DNA from: an uncultured Chitinophagaceae bacterium
GTDB taxonomy: Bacteria > Bacteroidota > Bacteroidia > Chitinophagales > Chitinophagaceae
Length of the DNA stretch: 9,086 bases
Assembly (NCBI GenBank): GCA_946885665.1
Contig: CAMPGT010000157.1
Coordinates: 1 to 9,086 of the forward strand
Reading direction: 5' to 3'
The notes beneath the pieces were generated by a model. That model ran no database searches, had not been told where the DNA came from, and was given only the letters and a program-made list of their open reading frames with translations. The translations under genes were made by a program, and so were the position numbers. Shown here one piece after another: positions 1 through 6,020 of the stretch (position 1 is the stretch's first letter; each line of letters begins with the position of its first letter).

Positions 1-4
1 GTAT

Positions 5-18
5 GTACCTTAAGGTAC
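5..18. repeat. 14-bp perfect palindrome upstream of the SWIB gene
   Basis: GTACCTTAAGGTAC reads the same on both strands and lies about 70 bp before the start of the SWIB gene. It could be a dimeric regulator site, or the remnant of a terminator or palindromic repeat belonging to whatever lies left of the window. A 14-bp palindrome can arise by chance, and there is no T-tract beside it, so its function is unknown. Confidence 0.3.
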
Positions 19-89
19 CTAACGCACTATCCAAATACTGATTGTAGGTGCATTAAGTAATCATCTAAAAATTTAAAATTAAAATTGCT

Positions 90-434
90 ATGGCGAAAGC
101 TGCAAAAAAAACGGCAAAAAAAGCTCCAAAGAAAGCCGCAAAAAAAACTGCTAAAAAAGCACCTGTAAAAAAGAAATCAGCAAGGAAACCGAATGCTGCA
201 TTTATGGCTCCACTTTCACCGAGTCCTGCGTTGTCAGAAGTGGTGGGTAGCAAAGCGTTGCCAAGAACGGAGATTGTTAAGAAGATCTGGGATTACATCA
301 AGAAGAATAATCTTCAGGACAAGAAAAACAGGCGAATGATTAATGCGGACGCCAAATTGAAACCTGTTTTCGGTAACAAGGAACAGATTTCAATGTTCGA
401 GCTGGCCAAGATAGTTAGCAAGCACGTGAAATGA
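90..434 (+). CDS. SWIB/MDM2-domain protein with histone H1-like lysine-rich tail
   Basis: A 114-residue basic protein in two parts. Residues 1 to about 34 are almost only Lys, Ala, Pro and Thr, with a repeated AAKKTAKKAP unit seen twice, which resembles histone H1 and bacterial H1-like (Hc1/AlgP-type) tails that bind DNA. Residues about 41 to 114 form a compact SWIB/MDM2-type domain, recognised by the pattern LSEVVGSKALPRTEIVKKIW, then a basic DKKNRR segment and the closing MFELAKIVSKH helix. SWIB domains in eukaryotes belong to SWI/SNF chromatin remodelling complexes; small bacterial SWIB proteins are known in Chlamydiae and many Bacteroidota, but their role is not settled. I infer a nucleoid-associated or DNA-compacting role in the cytoplasm. 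The start is the first ATG, behind an A/T-rich leader without a Shine-Dalgarno site, as is usual in Bacteroidota. The gene stands alone and ends at a strong hairpin. Confidence 0.9.
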   Translation: MAKAAKKTAKKAPKKAAKKTAKKAPVKKKSARKPNAAFMAPLSPSPALSEVVGSKALPRTEIVKKIWDYIKKNNLQDKKNRRMINADAKLKPVFGNKEQISMFELAKIVSKHVK

Positions 435-446
435 TTTGTAAATAAT

Positions 447-474
447 AAAACCGCGGGATACCGCGGTTTTTTTT
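447..474. terminator. Bidirectional rho-independent terminator
   Basis: A perfect 10-bp stem AAAACCGCGG / CCGCGGTTTT with a GATA loop is followed by four more T residues on the + strand. It begins 12 bp after the SWIB stop codon. Read on the minus strand, the same stem is followed by TTTTATTATTT, so it can also end the convergent lipoprotein gene, whose stop is at 492-494. Confidence 0.92.
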
Positions 475-491
475 ATGATGAAATTTTCTTC

Positions 492-1427
492 CTAATAAGG
501 AAGGATGAGATCAAAGCTGTTGCCATTGCTGTTTCTCGACCATTCCAGCCTGTAATAATACTTACCCGATCCCGGGCAGGCAGTGGCATTTCCCGAAGCA
601 TCGAGCCCGAACGTCGCAGTTGACGTAAATACTTCCGTCTTGTGTTTGATCGTTCCGGCCGACACCCTGAAATCACAATCCTGTTTAAGTACTATCGGAG
701 AAGTGATCGACGTTGTAAATTCTTTTCCGAACCGGTTTGTTCCCCAGTCCGCAACATTACTTTCTTCTTCAGTATTATGCATACCGGAAACTGAAATCAC
801 CAGCCCATTATCATATGTAAATTCTTTTTTCCTGGACATGTTCCAGTTGCGCGCCGTTTCATCGTCAAACTTGATAGAAAGGTTTTCACTCACAAGCGTG
901 TGAACGATGGAATCGAGCGATGCCGCGTGGTAAACCAAACCACCACTTACATTGGTATAGATATGTGTGCCGTTAAGGACGATGGTTTTTCCATCGCTCT
1001 TCCTGGTGATGGCAAAATTTTCATATTGAATGGTGATGGCCGCTCCTGCGTCCTTCCATTTTGTTCCTTTCGGCATTGACAGTACTACTGCTCCGTTGCG
1101 GGTATGCTTTCCGCAGTTGGCTCCGTTAAAAGTGACAGTGGCTTTCATGGGGTCGCTTTCGGTATCGAGGGCCACCGATGCATCGCAGATCACTTCGTCC
1201 ACGACCGATGCGTCGCCCGACAATGAAGCATCCGCTTCAATAAGTGCATTCGCATCTGTGGTGATGTCGTCAATAACGTCTGCTACCATCGCGTCGTCAT
1301 CGGCGTGGGTGGCGATTTCAACCTGGTCGGCGGGCGTTTGAAGGGCCTCCGCGGCCTTCTTACATCCGGGAGTGGCGATCATCAGGCCCGAAATGGCTAA
1401 CAGGCAAAGAATCAGGGATTTATTCAT
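492..1427 (-). CDS. Secreted lipoprotein of unknown function
   Basis: A 311-residue protein with a short signal peptide (one Lys, then a hydrophobic core) ending in ATPGC, so Cys22 is the likely lipidated residue. The residues just after it are KKAAEALQ, which lacks the acidic surface-export signal of Bacteroidota, so a periplasm-facing anchor is more likely. Residues 42 to 92 are very acidic and rich in Asp and Ala, like a flexible stalk. The rest, about 93 to 311, is rich in beta strands and Thr/Ser, with segments such as GTKWKDAGAAITIQY and HIYTNVSGGL that I associate with unannotated lipoproteins of Chitinophagaceae. Four Cys (81, 105 and two in the last quarter) could form two disulfides. 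No enzyme motif is visible. The gene faces the SWIB gene and shares its terminator; no convincing promoter was found upstream. The existence of the gene and its lipoprotein nature are fairly sure; the function is unknown. Confidence 0.85.
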   Translation of the reverse strand: MNKSLILCLLAISGLMIATPGCKKAAEALQTPADQVEIATHADDDAMVADVIDDITTDANALIEADASLSGDASVVDEVICDASVALDTESDPMKATVTFNGANCGKHTRNGAVVLSMPKGTKWKDAGAAITIQYENFAITRKSDGKTIVLNGTHIYTNVSGGLVYHAASLDSIVHTLVSENLSIKFDDETARNWNMSRKKEFTYDNGLVISVSGMHNTEEESNVADWGTNRFGKEFTTSITSPIVLKQDCDFRVSAGTIKHKTEVFTSTATFGLDASGNATACPGSGKYYYRLEWSRNSNGNSFDLILPY

Positions 1428-1529
1428 AGATATTGATTTTGATGGCTGTTTTTGTCACCAGCCGTATAGAACTGTCAAAACGGAAATTCTCCTTAAAAAG
1501 TCTGCAAAAAATATATAGCCCCAAATGTT

Positions 1530-1559
1530 TTGATCTTACGATTTCTGATTTTATTTTGG
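1530..1559 (+). promoter_or_regulatory. Bacteroidota-type promoter of the 1600 gene
   Basis: TTG at 1530-1532 and TATTTTGG at 1552-1559 are separated by exactly 19 bases, matching the primary-sigma promoter form TTG-N19-TAnnTTTG with one mismatch in the -7 box. Transcription would begin about 35 bases before the ATG at 1600. The spacing match makes this more convincing than either box alone. Confidence 0.55.
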
Positions 1560-1599
1560 CGCTGTCCATCACCCTGGGACGACCCCTAAATCCGTACCG

Positions 1600-2055
1600 A
1601 TGAATAACCTGTCTCCATTAGGTTTACTCACCTGTTTTATATTTTCAATGGTCATCAATGGCGCCTCGTTTGATGCAGGCAATCATGAAGCGTCCGCATA
1701 TGTTATTAACCACAGCCATTCAGTAATTTATTACAAGCCCGAAAGCCGCGAGGCGAACCCGGGACTGCAACCCGATGCCGCATACAAAATAGCCCCGGGT
1801 GAGTCGCTTCATGCGCCCGTAGACGCGATCGTAACGCCTGCCACAACATCGGGAAACATCTATCGCGTTCCAACCGGTGGCCGTGTAGTGGTCAATGAAA
1901 ACGGTGTTGCTGTTCCGATGAATTTTATTGCGAGGGTGGGTGTATGGTTGCACAGGTATGGAAACGTTGCACCGCCAAGTCCCAATTTCGCGAAGCTGGC
2001 CAATTCGAAGCATATTATTTACCGGATGCCCGATATTACTTCCAGGCACTCCTGA
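1600..2055 (+). CDS. Small secreted protein of unknown function (YYKPE-type)
   Basis: A 151-residue protein with a hydrophobic N-terminus (about residues 5 to 24) that looks like a signal peptide, though it lacks positive charges before the core. The mature part has a compact pattern: VINHSHSVIYYKPES, then a Pro/Gly turn, YKIAPGESLHAPVDAI, a short linker, then YRVPTGGRVVVNENG. A similar order (Y[YF]KPE, then an APGE-like turn, VDGI, then a V-rich strand) is, from memory, seen near the ends of long YD-repeat or toxin-like proteins of Bacteroidota; this is a weak resemblance and no toxin residue is visible. It has its own likely promoter. Its TGA stop at 2053-2055 directly abuts the stop of the convergent response regulator, with no terminator between them. 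Unrecognised otherwise. Confidence 0.7.
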   Translation: MNNLSPLGLLTCFIFSMVINGASFDAGNHEASAYVINHSHSVIYYKPESREANPGLQPDAAYKIAPGESLHAPVDAIVTPATTSGNIYRVPTGGRVVVNENGVAVPMNFIARVGVWLHRYGNVAPPSPNFAKLANSKHIIYRMPDITSRHS

Positions 2056-2454
2056 TCAGAAGTGTTTGAAATTACGATGCAGTTGGCGGAAGGCGCTTTC
2101 GTTGATGCAATCCCTGATGCGCGATAATAGTTCTGCGGAAGTGAATGGCTTTTCGATAAATGCATCGGCGCCTGCTTCGATAGCTTTTTCACGCAGTTGT
2201 GAAGCGGCCGAAAGAATAATCACCGGCACATCATTCATTCTTTCTTCCTGTTTTAAAGTTTTGCAGATGTCGAGGCCGTCGCCGTCGGTGTGCAGTTTAT
2301 CCAGCAGCACGAGGTCGGCGTGGAAGCGGTAGAAGTCAGTTATCGCATTCTCCTCAATATGCTCTTCCACACTGTATCCGTTTTTGTGGAGGATGATACG
2401 GAGAATGTCGCTGATGCCAGGATCATCTTCGACTATAACTATCTTCTGCCCCAT
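2056..2454 (-). CDS. Single-domain response regulator (REC only)
   Basis: A 132-residue protein that is one CheY-like receiver domain with no output domain. The acidic pocket is E9-D10-D11, the phosphoacceptor is D52 in the DLVLLD strand, the switch residue is S82 in VIILSA, and the conserved lysine is K102 in the IEKPF turn. It should be a cytoplasmic phosphorelay or signalling adaptor that takes phosphate from a histidine kinase encoded elsewhere. The loop after D52 reads KLHTDGDG, lacking the usual Pro of the LDxxMPxxDG form, while keeping the DG turn. The gene is divergent from another receiver gene (2602) and its stop touches the stop of the 1600 gene. No clear -7 box was found in the 147-bp divergent gap for this direction. 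The family call is certain; the pathway is unknown. Confidence 0.93.
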   Translation of the reverse strand: MGQKIVIVEDDPGISDILRIILHKNGYSVEEHIEENAITDFYRFHADLVLLDKLHTDGDGLDICKTLKQEERMNDVPVIILSAASQLREKAIEAGADAFIEKPFTSAELLSRIRDCINESAFRQLHRNFKHF

Positions 2455-2539
2455 ATATCTTGCCCGTTATAGTATAAAAATCAGCGAGAAATGTGCCAGT
2501 TTAATAAGCGTTAAAATGGGATGAACGGCAGGCTCAACT

Positions 2540-2560
2540 CCTCAGGATGAGGCATTTTTT
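2540..2560 (+). other. Small hairpin with T-tract before the second regulator
   Basis: CCTCA and TGAGG (2540-2544 and 2548-2552) can pair around a 3-base loop, and CA plus six T follow. It has the shape of a weak terminator but no + strand gene precedes it. It covers the place where a -33 box would sit for the -7 box at 2563, so it may be a regulator site or chance. Confidence 0.25.
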
Positions 2561-2562
2561 GT

Positions 2563-2570
2563 TACTTTTG
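2563..2570 (+). promoter_or_regulatory. Likely -7 box of the 2602 response regulator
   Basis: TACTTTTG matches the Bacteroidota -7 consensus TAnnTTTG exactly and lies 31 bases before the ATG at 2602. No TTG is present at the 19-base spacing, so the -33 part is weak; such promoters may depend on an activator. Confidence 0.45.
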
Positions 2571-2601
2571 ATGACTAGATTAACGGAGCAACGATGCACT
2601 G

Positions 2602-3072
2602 ATGAAAGAAGACACAGAGACCCGGCAACAGCCTTATATTTTATATGCGGATGATGATCCGGACGACCAGGCTTTCGTAGCCGAAACGCTTAGAAAAGTG
2701 AATCACAATGTCAGGATCCAATGTTTTGAAAACGGATTGCAGCTTGTCCGGTACCTGGAAGATCTGCCGCAGCATTCTGTTCTTCCCTGTTGCATGATCC
2801 TTGACCTCAACATGCCCATTTGGGACGGTAAGCACACGTTGCACGTGCTGAAGAACCACCATGCATATGGTCAGATCCCGGTGTTCATCTTCAGTACTTC
2901 CACATCCGAAAAGGACATGCGTCTTGCCTCGACGCAGGGTGCAGCGGCATACGTTACCAAGCCGTACGCACAAAACGAGTTGCTCGAAATTTGCCAGGAG
3001 TTTGCGGAATATGCGCTAATGGAACCGCGTTACAAAACTTCCGAACTACCCGCGAAGCAGCGGGGAGTCTGA
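2602..3072 (+). CDS. Single-domain response regulator (Rcp1-like REC)
   Basis: A 156-residue stand-alone receiver domain. The acidic pocket is D17-D18-D19 with the further DD pair D21-D22, the phosphoacceptor is D68 in the strand MILDLNMP, the switch residue is S98 in FIFSTS, and K120 lies in the VTKPY turn. The DDDPDD start and the LDLNMPxxDG loop are typical of the Rcp1-like family, which usually serves as the phosphate partner of phytochrome-like or hybrid histidine kinases. No kinase lies in this window, so the partner is encoded elsewhere. About 20 residues after the domain are polar with no motif. The ATG at 2602 overlaps by one base the stop of a two-codon reading frame at 2594. The gene converges on the CHRD lipoprotein with only 9 bp between the stops and no hairpin there. 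Confidence 0.93.
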   Translation: MKEDTETRQQPYILYADDDPDDQAFVAETLRKVNHNVRIQCFENGLQLVRYLEDLPQHSVLPCCMILDLNMPIWDGKHTLHVLKNHHAYGQIPVFIFSTSTSEKDMRLASTQGAAAYVTKPYAQNELLEICQEFAEYALMEPRYKTSELPAKQRGV

Positions 3073-3081
3073 TCGTGGGCA

Positions 3082-3570
3082 TCACCTGGCAGTGGCGGCG
3101 ATCTGTCCCCTCACTTCTCCTGCCGGATGCGCGTCGGTATGAACGTTGTAATACCATTTTCCTGCGAGCAGCTCCGCTTCCTGGGCATCTGTAAGTGTTG
3201 CGCTGCCATCATAGCTGCCGCTAATGTCTGTGCCAAAGCCGGTGATAGGAACGGCTACATTAGCCGGTGTACCGGGGTCGGCAGGGCCATGAAAATGCAT
3301 GTCGGTGGGTGGGCCCGACAAATCCGACCATGTTACCGTATAGCTCATAGCATTGGTGCTCTTGTTGTAAGTGCCCGTGAGCGAACCGGTGGCATTCGTG
3401 ACTACTGACGGCGTTTCCTGTCCGCCATCTGCGCTGGCTGCCAGGTTGTATTCCACTTTGTCATTGTTGTTATCATCATCATCATCCTTGTCGCACGATG
3501 CGAGTGAAAACGCCAAAACCGAAAAGGTGACAACCCATATGGTGACGCATCCTTTTAATGTACTGTACAT
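3082..3570 (-). CDS. CHRD-domain lipoprotein, probably surface exposed
   Basis: A 162-residue protein from the chosen start. The signal peptide ends in the lipobox LASC, with Cys26 as the lipidated residue. It is followed at once by DKDDDDDNNND, which fits the acidic lipoprotein export signal that moves Bacteroidota lipoproteins to the outer face of the outer membrane. Residues about 39 to 160 form a CHRD domain: the opening segment YNLAASADGGQETP, the MHFHGPADPG motif, and the closing YYNVHTDAHPAGEVRGQI motif. The His residues of HFH and VHTDAH could bind a metal, but this is inference. CHRD domains are named for chordin; bacterial copies are common and of unknown role. A longer reading from an ATG at 3595-3597 adds nine residues; I prefer 3570 because an A/T-rich leader precedes it and the signal peptide then has normal length. 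Confidence 0.88.
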   Translation of the reverse strand: MYSTLKGCVTIWVVTFSVLAFSLASCDKDDDDDNNNDKVEYNLAASADGGQETPSVVTNATGSLTGTYNKSTNAMSYTVTWSDLSGPPTDMHFHGPADPGTPANVAVPITGFGTDISGSYDGSATLTDAQEAELLAGKWYYNVHTDAHPAGEVRGQIAATAR

Positions 3571-3647
3571 ACGTATAGATTTTATTGAACAATTCATTTC
3601 CTGGCCGGGTTACCAAGAGAATACGTAGGTATAAATGCGCGGGTTGC

Positions 3648-4751
3648 TTAGTTGAGGAGTTTCCACCACTCGTTATTGGCGGAAGGATTTTTTAAAGATA
3701 CCGGTTCGCCGATCATCGGATGCAGCACCGGGATGTTGTGTACCTGTGCATGTTTAAGCACGCGGGTGATGGAATCGTCCCATGCATGCAATGCAAGAGA
3801 AAATTTTGACCAGTGAACAGGCAGCAATCGTTTTGCAAGCAGATCTTCTGCCGCCACCACTACATCTTCGGGCTGCATGTGAATGTGTTTCCAGCTTTTG
3901 TCGTACTGGCCGTTTTCAAGAATTGCCAGGTCGAACGGCCCCAGTTCGGTGCCGGTTTTTTTGAAGTGAGTGTCGTATCCCGAATCACCGCCGATGTATA
4001 TGCGAAGATGCGGAGTAATGAGTGCGAAGGAAAGCCAAAGCGTTTTATTGCGGCTGAACTTGCGCCCCGAAAAGTGGCGGGTGGGAACCGTATGGATTCG
4101 GAAACCGGGTTCCGGCTCAACATCCTCGTTCCAATCTTTTTCAATGATCTGATCTTTGCTGTATCCCCATCTTTCGAGGTGCGCGCCAACGCCGAGGCCG
4201 GTGATCACTTTGCTTACGCGGCTGCGGAGCTGCGTTACCGTGTTGTAATCGAGATGATCGTAATGATCGTGTGTGATGAAGAGAAAATCAATATCGGGGA
4301 TGTCATCGCAGCAATAGATGTCGCTGCCTTTGAAGCTTCGCGTTGTAAAAGATACCGGAGACGCATAACCGCAAAGAACCGGGTCAACCAGTATTTTTTT
4401 CCCCATTATTTGCATGAAATAAGAGGAGTGCCCGAACCAAACCAGCACATCTTCGTGCGGATCCAGCTCATGCAGGTCGGTTTTATGCGCCGGAAGCAAG
4501 CTGGGCGGGATGACTCTTTTGTCCTTCGAGAACATATACTCTTTCAGGACGCCCAGCATTGTGGTGCCTTCAGACAAGGGTGTTGTCGGACTAAGATTTT
4601 GGAACTGGCCGTTTTTAAAATTCGGTGAGTTTTCAATGAGTGTGCGCCTTTCTCCCTTTGCGATACTGCCAAATTGTGGTTGGTTGAGAAAAAAACAGGT
4701 ATAGAGAACAATACCAAGGATAAGGATTAATACAATAAGTATAGCAAGCAT
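3648..4751 (-). CDS. Membrane-anchored metallo-beta-lactamase-fold hydrolase (UlaG/NAPE-PLD-like)
   Basis: A 367-residue protein. Residues 1 to 22 are an uncharged hydrophobic helix, most likely an N-terminal membrane anchor. Residues about 24 to 56 hold the family lead-in FGSIAKGERR and SPNFKNGQFQN. The hydrolase core starts at about 100, with VWFGHSSYFMQIMGKKILVDP. The metal-binding motif HxHxDH is H161, H163, D165 and H166; H226, D256 (in GGDSGY) and H313 (in PVHWSKF) complete a two-metal site. The order and spacing fit the branch that includes UlaG-like lactonases and the NAPE-hydrolysing phospholipase D family. All metal ligands are present, so the enzyme should be active; the substrate cannot be read from the sequence, but the anchor makes a membrane lipid or lipid-like ester plausible. 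The start ATG at 4749-4751 has a good -7 box 29 bp upstream. Confidence 0.92.
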   Translation of the reverse strand: MLAILIVLILILGIVLYTCFFLNQPQFGSIAKGERRTLIENSPNFKNGQFQNLSPTTPLSEGTTMLGVLKEYMFSKDKRVIPPSLLPAHKTDLHELDPHEDVLVWFGHSSYFMQIMGKKILVDPVLCGYASPVSFTTRSFKGSDIYCCDDIPDIDFLFITHDHYDHLDYNTVTQLRSRVSKVITGLGVGAHLERWGYSKDQIIEKDWNEDVEPEPGFRIHTVPTRHFSGRKFSRNKTLWLSFALITPHLRIYIGGDSGYDTHFKKTGTELGPFDLAILENGQYDKSWKHIHMQPEDVVVAAEDLLAKRLLPVHWSKFSLALHAWDDSITRVLKHAQVHNIPVLHPMIGEPVSLKNPSANNEWWKLLN

Positions 4752-4779
4752 GATTATCGCCGGTTTCTTATTAAGTAAG

Positions 4780-4787
4780 CAAAATTA
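4780..4787 (-). promoter_or_regulatory. Likely -7 box of the metallo-hydrolase gene
   Basis: On the minus strand this reads TAATTTTG, an exact match to the Bacteroidota -7 consensus TAnnTTTG, and it sits 29 bases before the ATG. No TTG lies at the expected -33 distance, so it is a partial promoter match. It suggests the hydrolase is transcribed separately from the small gene upstream at 4824-5027. Confidence 0.45.
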
Positions 4788-4823
4788 AGCGGAATAAAAA
4801 TAAAATTGAGTGGCAGCAATAAA

Positions 4824-5027
4824 TCAGGTAACCATTTTGGTAGCGGAGGATGTCCAGGGATTCCATCTCATGGCTTTCAGCGAACATTCAAGTTCCTTGA
4901 TCTGCAAGTATATCTTCCTGACGTTCGCAAAGGTTTCGCCGTTACGGATACCCTGGTCGAATTTGTTTTTTAGCTCATTCAGCCGGATTGACACAGAGGT
5001 GACATCATTGTCAATATTAATCGCCAT
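4824..5027 (-). CDS. Small protein of unknown function
   Basis: A 67-residue soluble protein, mostly helical by its residue pattern: a first helix around SVSIRLNELKNKFDQGI and a second around FANVRKIYLQIKELECSLKA, followed by a short polar tail. No signal peptide or membrane segment. The amphipathic heptad-like spacing suggests a small helical hairpin that could dimerise. The leader before the ATG is A/T rich (TTTTAAAAATTTAGT), like that of the SWIB gene. A rival frame on the + strand (4810-5040) covers the same bases but looks less like a protein. It has no recognised family; the 72-bp gap to the downstream hydrolase with its own -7 box makes a shared operon uncertain. Confidence 0.6.
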   Translation of the reverse strand: MAINIDNDVTSVSIRLNELKNKFDQGIRNGETFANVRKIYLQIKELECSLKAMRWNPWTSSATKMVT

Positions 5028-5165
5028 ACTAAATTTTTAAAAGTAACGAAACAGGATAATGGATGGAACAGTAGTAGTACCTGCTGGTTGGGCAAATCGC
5101 GTTGGTAAATACAATTAGCATGCCACATACAATAACAGGAATCCGCACAATGTTTATCTTGTAAT

Positions 5166-5990
5166 ATGAAGAAATTATTAACCTGCCTGGCGGGCATCGT
5201 TTTTCTGGCTCAGTCATCTCCTGCGCAAAACGATCCGCAATTCCGTGCAGTGGCTTTTTTTACCGCAAAGAACGACGTTGCGCACATCACCTATGTACAT
5301 GAGGCGAACAAGTGGTTCGCAAAAATGGCGCAACAATATCATTTCACCTATGACTCTACGAACGACTGGAACAACATGAACAGTTCGTTCCTGTCAAAAT
5401 ATGATGTGGTACTGTTTTTGGACACGCGCCCCGATTCGGCCGAGCAGCGCGCGGCATTCAGGCGGTACATGGAAGAGGGTGGCGCCTGGATGGGTTTTCA
5501 TTTTGCCGGGTTTGCACTTACACCTTCGGCGTACCCGCAAAACTGGAACTGGTATCACAATGAATTTCTTGGCACCGGCCAATACAAAGGCAATACCTGG
5601 AGGCCCACGTCAGCGATTCTGAGCGTGGAAGACCGCCGGCATCCCGTAACAAAGGGACTTCCCAAAACCTTTAAATCTTCGCCCAATGAATGGTACAGTT
5701 GGGAAAATGATATAACGAAGAATCCCGATATCAGGATATTGCTGAGCATAGATCCCAAAAGCTTCCCGCTGGGAACAGGTCCCAAACCGCATGAAATATG
5801 GCACCAGGGCTATTATCCGGTGGTGTGGACGAATAGAAATTACCGTATGGTATATGTGAACATGGGACACAACGACATCGATTATGAGCATAAGACGAAT
5901 GAACAGTTGTCGAGCACATTTGGCAACCCCCAACAGGACAGGATGATCATGAATGCGTTGTTGTGGCTGGGGAGGGGGAGTAGGGAGTAG
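5166..5990 (+). CDS. Secreted ThuA-like domain protein
   Basis: A 274-residue protein. Residues 1 to 20 form a signal peptide (KK, hydrophobic core, cleavage after SSPA). The rest is a ThuA-like domain, related to class I glutamine amidotransferase folds: the first strand RAVAFFTAKN, an HITYVHEA segment, the strand YDVVLFLDTR (79-88), the turn GGAWMGFHFAGF (105-116), then HPVTKGLP, NEWYSWE and the closing strands PVVWTNRNYRMVYVNMGHNDIDY and ALLWLG. The nucleophile position of true amidotransferases holds no Cys here, as in other ThuA-like proteins, so amidotransferase activity is not expected. Bacterial secreted members often occur in sugar-use regions, but the ligand is unknown and no sugar genes are near. 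The last six residues, GRGSRE, and the TAG stop are encoded within the G-rich region and heptamer repeat that begin at 5969. No convincing promoter was found. Confidence 0.88.
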   Translation: MKKLLTCLAGIVFLAQSSPAQNDPQFRAVAFFTAKNDVAHITYVHEANKWFAKMAQQYHFTYDSTNDWNNMNSSFLSKYDVVLFLDTRPDSAEQRAAFRRYMEEGGAWMGFHFAGFALTPSAYPQNWNWYHNEFLGTGQYKGNTWRPTSAILSVEDRRHPVTKGLPKTFKSSPNEWYSWENDITKNPDIRILLSIDPKSFPLGTGPKPHEIWHQGYYPVVWTNRNYRMVYVNMGHNDIDYEHKTNEQLSSTFGNPQQDRMIMNALLWLGRGSRE

Positions 5991-6016
5991 GGAGTAGGGA
6001 GTAGGGAGTAGGGAGA
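5969..6016 (+). repeat. GGGAGTA heptamer tandem repeat, G-quadruplex motif
   Basis: Five exact GGGAGTA units run from 5976 to 6010, with a sixth partial unit GGGAGA at 6011-6016 and a G-rich lead-in (5969-5975). Six GGG tracts separated by four-base AGTA loops meet the usual G-quadruplex pattern. The ThuA stop TAG (5988-5990) is made from the end of the second unit plus the first base of the third. Heptamer repeats of this general kind are known from cyanobacteria (STRR repeats) and occur in other bacteria; whether this one is related is not known. Confidence 0.9.
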
Positions 6017-6020
6017 TTTT

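Noticed and set aside
2540..2560. A rho-independent terminator
   Set aside because: The stem is only 5 bp and there is no + strand gene upstream to end, so it is listed only as an unexplained hairpin.
3813..4628. A long + strand open frame of 271 codons
   Set aside because: It lies fully antisense to the metallo-hydrolase gene, which has all its catalytic motifs; the + frame shows no recognisable domain.
4810..5040. A + strand frame of 76 codons over the small minus-strand gene
   Set aside because: The minus frame has a better start context and a protein-like helical pattern; the + frame has none.
5155..5161. A -7 box TATCTTG for the ThuA gene
   Set aside because: It is one base short of the consensus and so close to the ATG at 5166 that transcription would start at or inside the start codon.
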